Source of the DNA: Cryptomeria japonica
Taxonomy: Eukaryota > Streptophyta > Pinopsida > Cupressales > Cupressaceae
Assembly: GCF_030272615.1 (NCBI RefSeq)
Contig: NC_081406.1
Span: 477,490,900-477,554,899 of the forward strand
Direction: 5' to 3'
DNA: 64,000 nt
The notes beneath the pieces were generated by a model that saw nothing but the letters and a program-made list of their open reading frames with translations, made no database searches and was not told the origin of the DNA. Positions 59,101-64,000 of this stretch are shown piece by piece. The first letter of the stretch is position 1, and each line of letters begins with the position of its first letter. The translations under genes and the position numbers were made by a program.

Positions 59101-59454
59101 TCTAGTATTGGTCACTCTTTTGCACCTCAATCTGTCTTTTCAAGTACCCTTGAAGTACACATTTTGGATTATTATGATAAAATAAAGAGCTTCAATCATG
59201 ACAAGGAGAGAATACTGAGTAGAGTAGGAGAACTAAGGAGTTTGATAATTCCTCAGATAAATACCTTGCTAGGAGCACAACAAGATGCAATAAGTGCCTT
59301 AGGTAAACAAGTGCCATTTGATCTTTAGAGTGTTGAAGTTCATGCATTTATGTACAGTGCCCTAATAAATGTCTTTGATTGTTTCTTGAGAGGATGGAGC
59401 AAGTATTTGAAATCCTTAAAGGTGACTTATTCTGACATCTTTAAGCTCATGTAA
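56178..59454 (+). pseudogene. ORF2 of C: unrecognised conserved protein, ~1,090 codons
   Basis: Starts MVSTSGSSTLLIVEI at 56178; one frameshift near 56770, afterwards a single frame to TAA 59452. In order: NKHPFKSIEDDPEGAFSSVP; RFASMVVGYKVYQ; a mostly helical middle with WGYFKTFQASMKSRERIP, TICFMVDKDLCQMEAVEPR and IMPIGYEVDAI; a Lys/Pro-rich basic stretch (57540-57850) that could be nuclear-localising; DDKERREIEEAVVLYVNKF; acidic linker; C-terminal coiled coil (ERDKVSLKSAMKSVEEALDEC, SFNHDKERILSRV). Stops in frame are mostly TAG. No catalytic triad, zinc finger or membrane segment seen. Homologous to ORF2 of A and B. Not envelope-like. Function unknown. Confidence 0.7.
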
Positions 59455-59675
59455 TCAAGTGCATTCATTCATTCTTTTGTATATAAGATTTGGTGGATTC
59501 CCACCCTTTGCCATTGATTCCAAAGGGGGGAGAGAGAAAGTAGTGAAAAATGGAGAATGTAGCTTAGGGGTAGTCAGTCAGATTGAGTGTACAAATTTCA
59601 GACTTTTGGTGTTTTGCAGATTTTGGATACTTATCATTTTTCACCTATGTTGCCATCAATGCCAAAGGGGGAGAT
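59455..59675 (+). other. 3' untranslated part and polypurine tract of C
   Basis: TGCCATCAATGCCAAAGGGG, then GAGAT, next to the TGTTG start of the 3' LTR. PPT 59663-59674. CCATCAATG (59653-59661) is complementary to CATTGATGG (59752-59760) in the LTR. Confidence 0.8.
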
Positions 59676-60604
59676 TGTTGTCCTTTGGTATTCCAGTGAT
59701 GCTCTTGTGAATATTGATGGTTCTTGATTCTTGTAGATTCTTAGGAGTTGTCATTGATGGAAACTCAATCTACTGTCCTGGTCCGGTATGAAGTTTTGGT
59801 TAACCAGAGTCTTGTATTTCTGGGCTAAAACTATCAGTGTAGCTCAGTATACATTTTTATGATTTCCAGTGAAGCAATTTTGATTTTGGTGACCAATGGC
59901 TAATTGGTTGGGTATATGAAGTAGATTATCACGTTGATCCACCCTCTGGTATTGATTCCTACGCCTGTTTGAAGGTTTGTTATCCGATAGAATAGTAAAA
60001 CAAAATACTCTTTACTTTTGATGGTGTAACGCATGACCAAATTCTTTATGTTGATCCCAGTGATTGGAAATGTATTTGGAGTGATATGAGATGTATAGGA
60101 AGCATGTGCTCATGAATTTTGGGTCCAGTATATGGTTTGGCAATAGATCTAAGTCGACTTGGAGCTACACGTTTTATTTTTTATATTTAGTAAATCTGAC
60201 TTGTGAGAGATTAATTTTGAGTGTTCGGATATATAAAGACCGTTTGGGTTAATAGATTAGGAGTCAGATGTAATATGTGGTGTTTTTGGAGTGATTGAGT
60301 GCAGTTTCACATGTGCACTCTGAATTGTGTTGATCCGATAGAGAAGAACAAGGCAGTTTAATAGAATAGTGCAATGGGTCATTTTGTGCCTAACCGGAAC
60401 TGATATTTGGCATAGTTAGATGTTATTTTCTAGTTCTCTACTTATTTTAATCAATTTGTCACCTCTTGTAAGGCAATGAGCCTTCCTCTGAGGTTGCAGC
60501 CCTATTTTGTAACTTGAGCAGTGAGCTATAGGCAGTGTGCCTGAATGCAAGTGCATTCACCTTATGTAATATTCTTTTGTTACTGGCCATAGTGGAATAA
60601 TATT
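59676..60604 (+). repeat. 3' LTR of C, 3' end missing
   Basis: TGTTGTCCTTTGG... collinear with 53427-54345 until GTGGAATAATATT; the last ~200 bp of the LTR are absent, replaced by unrelated sequence from 60605. Confidence 0.85.
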
Positions 60605-61317
60605 GTTACAAATAGTTGAAAGATTACATCATTATAGACTGTCACAAAAAAATATACTATTCTTAGAGTGTTGGACAACATAGGGTCACAAAGAGAGATT
60701 ACAAAAAACTACTACCATGTCTAGCCATGCAAGGCATATGTAATAAGATATCAGCTTGTTTAGAGTCTATGATAAAAAATAAAAGAATTAATGTTCATAC
60801 TAACAATCAAAATCTACAAATACTACACAAACAACCAATTATACAGATCAATAGAAAAATTAATACATCTATATTATCTATGGAATGCAACTATCAATTA
60901 GAAATTCTTTATTTTTCTATATGCATACATGTGTTCATCAATAGAACTTAAAACTCTAACTATGAACACCTTTCCTGGGTTAACATTATACTGTGATCCT
61001 TCTTGTAGACCCATCTCTTTATAATGTCTCAACAAGATATTTCTTGTATTTCTTTTGGAACTCCAAGTAACCCATCAAGAATGGAATATTGTCTTATTTG
61101 TTAAAATGTCAATGTCTTGCACACTTTCTCTATTTTTTTGACCTCCACAATACCCATCTTTAGTATTTAGAGAAACTTATCTTTTAAAATTTCCATTGTC
61201 ATGGTAATCTACATAGAAATATTATGCAAGAGGAGCCTTCTAATATACTTTGTAATTGCTCTCCTATTGCCTTTGTGACATTCCTTTTTTATTTTTTTCC
61301 ATAAGAACCATATTATT
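60605..61317. other. Unassigned AT-rich stretch
   Basis: No gene, repeat or RNA that I can support. A short open frame (60727-60951) has no motif. It starts abruptly at the point where the C LTR breaks off. Confidence 0.4.
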
Positions 61318-62432
61318 TTAGTTGATAAAGTAATCCAAAAGAGAAAAAAAAAAATCCAAATCATTTACAAATACAAATAGAATTTCTTTCCATTTTCCCG
61401 CAACTTTGTCCCTCCAACTCACTAGGTCTGAGCATAAAAGATTCCAGATTTCTTTAGCATATAGGTAATCAAAGAAGATATCTTTGAAATTTTTAGGTTT
61501 TCTACATACAATACATACATTTATGCTAGTGAGAGTAATAGAACAATGTAATTTTTTTATACAAATAACCATTTAAAAGATGCCTTCTTAGGATCAAGCA
61601 CATTAGGCCACCATAAATTAAAAATATTTGACCACTTTTTATCAAACATATTGAGGTTTCATTTCATATTGAGATACCTATTCCTTCATTGCTTTTTTAT
61701 TAGAGAATTGCAAATAATTTTTGTATTTAAACTATGTAATTTAAATATATCAATCCACTTGAACGATTTAAGAGTTTCACCATGTGAATCATATTGCACA
61801 AGGAACTATATTATTCCATAAGATTATATGAGTATTGAGTATGTCTCCAATAAGATGGATATATTCCATACTCAATAATTACGAAGGTCAATAACCTCAT
61901 TTATTCATTATAAATAATATCATAAAGCATCTAATACATTTTTCAAACCCTACTTTTCCAAAGAAACCTTGAAGTAGAGAAAGGGGCTTACCTTTATAAG
62001 ATAGGTTACACCATAGTGAATTATATGTGGATATTTTATTCCTAAACTTATCTAGAGGTTCATTGTTTTGTATCTTGATTCTAACTTTCTCGTAATCTTT
62101 CCAAAAACTTTAAATTCATTTAATCCATAAGGAACATAGGGAAGCTACCAAATATTCTTTAGCATTCCTTGGAACAACTAAGAACAAGTTATTTTTAACT
62201 AGTATCTTCCAAGGTTCATCTCCATGAAACACTTTAAGAATCCACTTGACAATTAAGGTATGCCATGTTTTTTTAGGTCATTTAATCCTTCACCGCTTTT
62301 GACATTTTTTAAACAATACCATTCCCATTTAACTAAATGTTTTCTCTTTTCTTCCTTTACCTTTAGACCATAGGAATTGTCTAATTTTCTTTTGGATTTT
62401 CTTTTTACTTGATTTTATGATGAAAGAATTTT
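61318..62432 (-). pseudogene. L1-type LINE remnant, RT C-terminus and zf-RVT
   Basis: On the minus strand, scattered over three frames: IQKKIRQFLWSKGKG and HLVKWEWYCLKN (about 62420-62300), then LKVFHGDEPWKILVKNN and NSLWCNLSYKGKPLSLLQGF (62250-61960), and finally INVCIVCRKPKNFKDIFF...AKEIWNLLC (61560-61430), which is the zinc-binding domain that follows RT in plant L1 LINEs. No endonuclease or RT core is present. Many stops and frame changes show an old, 5'-truncated copy. Confidence 0.65.
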
Positions 62433-62539
62433 TTGGAAAGTTTGGATTCTTCTTGCCAAATATAGGTATTGTAGACACCTAAATTCAACTATTTAAATTT
62501 ATCATTAATTCAAGTTCACTTTAACCTCTATTCTTCTTG

Positions 62540-62690
62540 TTGCAATAATTAATTAAATTATATTTAATCAATTATTACTTAATTAATCAAATTATATTTA
62601 ATCAAATATTTCATAATTAATAAAATTATATTTAATTAATTATTCCTTAATTAATCAAATTATATTTAATTTATTATTACCTTCTTCATA
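62540..62690. repeat. AT-rich repeated AATTATATTTAAT units
   Basis: About four to five imperfect units of roughly 30 bp built from TTAATTAAT and AAATTATATTTAATC. Confidence 0.6.
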
Positions 62691-63115
62691 ATTAATCTTA
62701 CAATTAATTATGTGTCTTCTCATTCTTCTAATGTTTGATTAATTTTAATCAATCAAACCCAATCTTAGCCTAAAATCCTAGATTATTCTAATCCCAATTA
62801 GTTAATTAATTTCTTAATTAATTAACTAACCCTTTAATTTCATCCCTCATCAACATTTCTTCTAAGTTTTAATTTACCACAACTCCCTAAATCCACATGT
62901 GACTAACCCTAATAAATGAATTGCATGCAAATGTCACATTCCCACTTACAAGTCATATTTTGACCAAATAATTTATTTGGTGCTCTCACATGTGTGAGAG
63001 TGGTCTTCCAAAAACACTTTTACCTTTTTTTTTCTATTTGTCATCTCTCCCCTTTTACTCCTCTTCTACTTTGCCACTTTTTTTTACACTTGTCATCCGC
63101 ATGTTCTTCCCAAGA

Positions 63116-63139
63116 TGTGCTCACACATGTGTGAGCACA
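63116..63139. repeat. 24-bp perfect palindrome
   Basis: TGTGCTCACACATGTGTGAGCACA reads the same on both strands (12 + 12). Confidence 0.85.
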
Positions 63140-63551
63140 CCTTGCCCTCTTCCCAATAAAAAGTGATCTTTCCAATTCCGCCACTTTATGACATGTCACA
63201 AGGGTATGAATTCAATCCAACTCACCTTATCTCTTGCAACCTTTACACTCCATGCCCCTTTGCATCTTGACCATCCATTCTTCCATAAAAAATCTATGAA
63301 TTTGATTCTTCTCCCTTCACAAAATCATCACTTGCAATCATACCAACCTTATGCCAAAATCAACATCCTAATCTTTATATTGTTATGTTGTTAAGAGCAA
63401 TCCACATATTCCCAAATCAAAAGAGAAAATCAAATGGAATAGGGTGCATCCATTTTGACTCATCAAGAAGGAGATGAAGGTATGAGCTTTTGTTTTGTGT
63501 TTGATTTCATGTCTTATGTATTTAGTTAGCTTATTATTTTCATTTCTTTCA

Positions 63552-64000
63552 TTTTGGCATGCCTAGTGGGACTTGCATATCTTTGAAACTAATCAAAATT
63601 TTGAGTTTATGTGAACTTTTCATATTCCAAGTTGCTGATCAATGTCTGTGTTTGTACTTATTGAATTTTGTGCTCTTGATTCAACATTTGTGCTTACTTT
63701 ATGCTAGCTATTGTGACTTGTAGGGTTTTGAGTGAAATTGTAATTTTTTTAGCATACTAATGCAGCTTATCTGATTCTCTACTAATCTTTTGTGCTCCTT
63801 GCAAGTTTTTATTTTGTCTAATAGTTTGTTTGTTGGTTTTGTAATGTCATCTTATGGATTTTTGGACTAGGTGATTATTGTAGGTTTACAAATCGACATC
63901 TATGCCTATGGATCAGTACCTACACTAATCGATGTTTGTGCCTAGAATTTGATGTCTCCATGAATGTTAAACTAGGATTTGTTAATGTTGAATTTTGCAA
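63552..64000 (+). mobile_element. Leader of element H, continues out of window
   Basis: Follows the PBS; T-rich and without a gene in the visible 450 bp. The coding part must lie right of the window. Confidence 0.5.
63555..63572 (+). other. PBS of element H
   Basis: TGGCATGCCTAGTGGGAC, close to the TGGCACGCCxxGTGGGAC style of PBS used by several plant gypsy elements. Confidence 0.6.

Larger units (their letters stand above)
53427..60604 (+). mobile_element. Element C: pol-less two-ORF LTR element, nearly complete
   Basis: Plus strand: 5' LTR 53427-54545, PBS, ORF1 54614-55773, spacer with the conserved motif, ORF2 56178-59454, PPT, 3' LTR 59676-60604 (its end is missing). About 7.2 kb. There is no protease, integrase, RT or RNase H between PBS and PPT. 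PBS and PPT are the copia/Sirevirus kind. ORF1 and ORF2 are related to those in A and B though the LTRs differ clearly, so C is a separate subfamily. The base before the 5' LTR is preceded by TGACT; no TSD can be checked because the right end is lost. Confidence 0.85.
62470..63551 (+). repeat. 5' LTR of element H (gypsy type)
   Basis: Starts TGTAGACACC and ends ...TTCTTTCA, followed two bases later by a PBS. About 1,082 bp. It interrupts or abuts the LINE remnant. Contains an AT-rich array (62540-62690) and two palindromic sequences (62983-63000 and 63116-63139). No second LTR in the window. Confidence 0.65.

Noticed and set aside
56178-59454. Envelope-like identity for ORF2
   Set aside because: No signal peptide, transmembrane segment or Cys pattern is seen, and ORF2 follows Gag directly with no pol in between.

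Overview
This window looks like repeat-filled nuclear DNA of a large-genome plant. It is AT-rich and holds no recognisable host gene, rRNA or tRNA. Almost every base belongs to decayed LTR retrotransposons. The very deep nesting and long LTRs suggest a gymnosperm such as a conifer; that is inference, not proof. All assignments come from reading motifs, terminal repeats, primer-binding sites (PBS), polypurine tracts (PPT) and target-site duplications (TSD) by eye. Names T, A, E, D, B, F, G, C and H are local labels.

Layout. Positions 1-50842 are one nested cluster on top of an old minus-strand Ty1/copia (Sirevirus-like) element D, seen as two pieces (21073-21708 and 48384-50842). In its integrase region D received E (14451-21072, plus strand), a Tat-like element with gag remnants but no recognisable pol. 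E's first LTR holds A (11108-14450, minus), and A holds T (1-11107, minus), a Ty3/gypsy element of the Tat lineage with dual RNase H. At its protease/integrase linker D received B (21709-48383, minus, TSD CTTAC). B was itself split by F (28054-39450, plus), a chromodomain gypsy element of Del/Tekay type, and by G (40624-48217, plus), a full Sirevirus-like copia with TSD CTRTT. After an unassigned stretch (50843-53426) comes C (53427-60604, plus), a relative of A and B, then an unassigned stretch, an L1-type LINE remnant (about 61318-62432, minus) and the start of another gypsy-type element H (62470 to beyond the window end).

Most unusual content. A, B and C form a family of LTR elements with no protease, integrase, reverse transcriptase or RNase H. 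They carry two long open frames: ORF1, a Sirevirus-like Gag C-terminal half (coiled coil plus four CCHC zinc knuckles), and ORF2, a protein of roughly 1,090 codons that I do not recognise. ORF2 is clearly conserved between C and A/B although their non-coding DNA has diverged. A 15-nt motif, AAAAGGTATTTATCT, lies 39-42 nt upstream of the ORF2 ATG in all three. Their PBS, PPT and LTR-end motifs match those of the Sirevirus-like G, so they were probably moved by such elements in trans.

Decay. Nearly all coding regions are interrupted. Most in-frame stops are TAG at sites where CAG (Gln) or TGG (Trp) is expected, the pattern left by deamination of methylated cytosine in CHG context. No element here appears able to move by itself.
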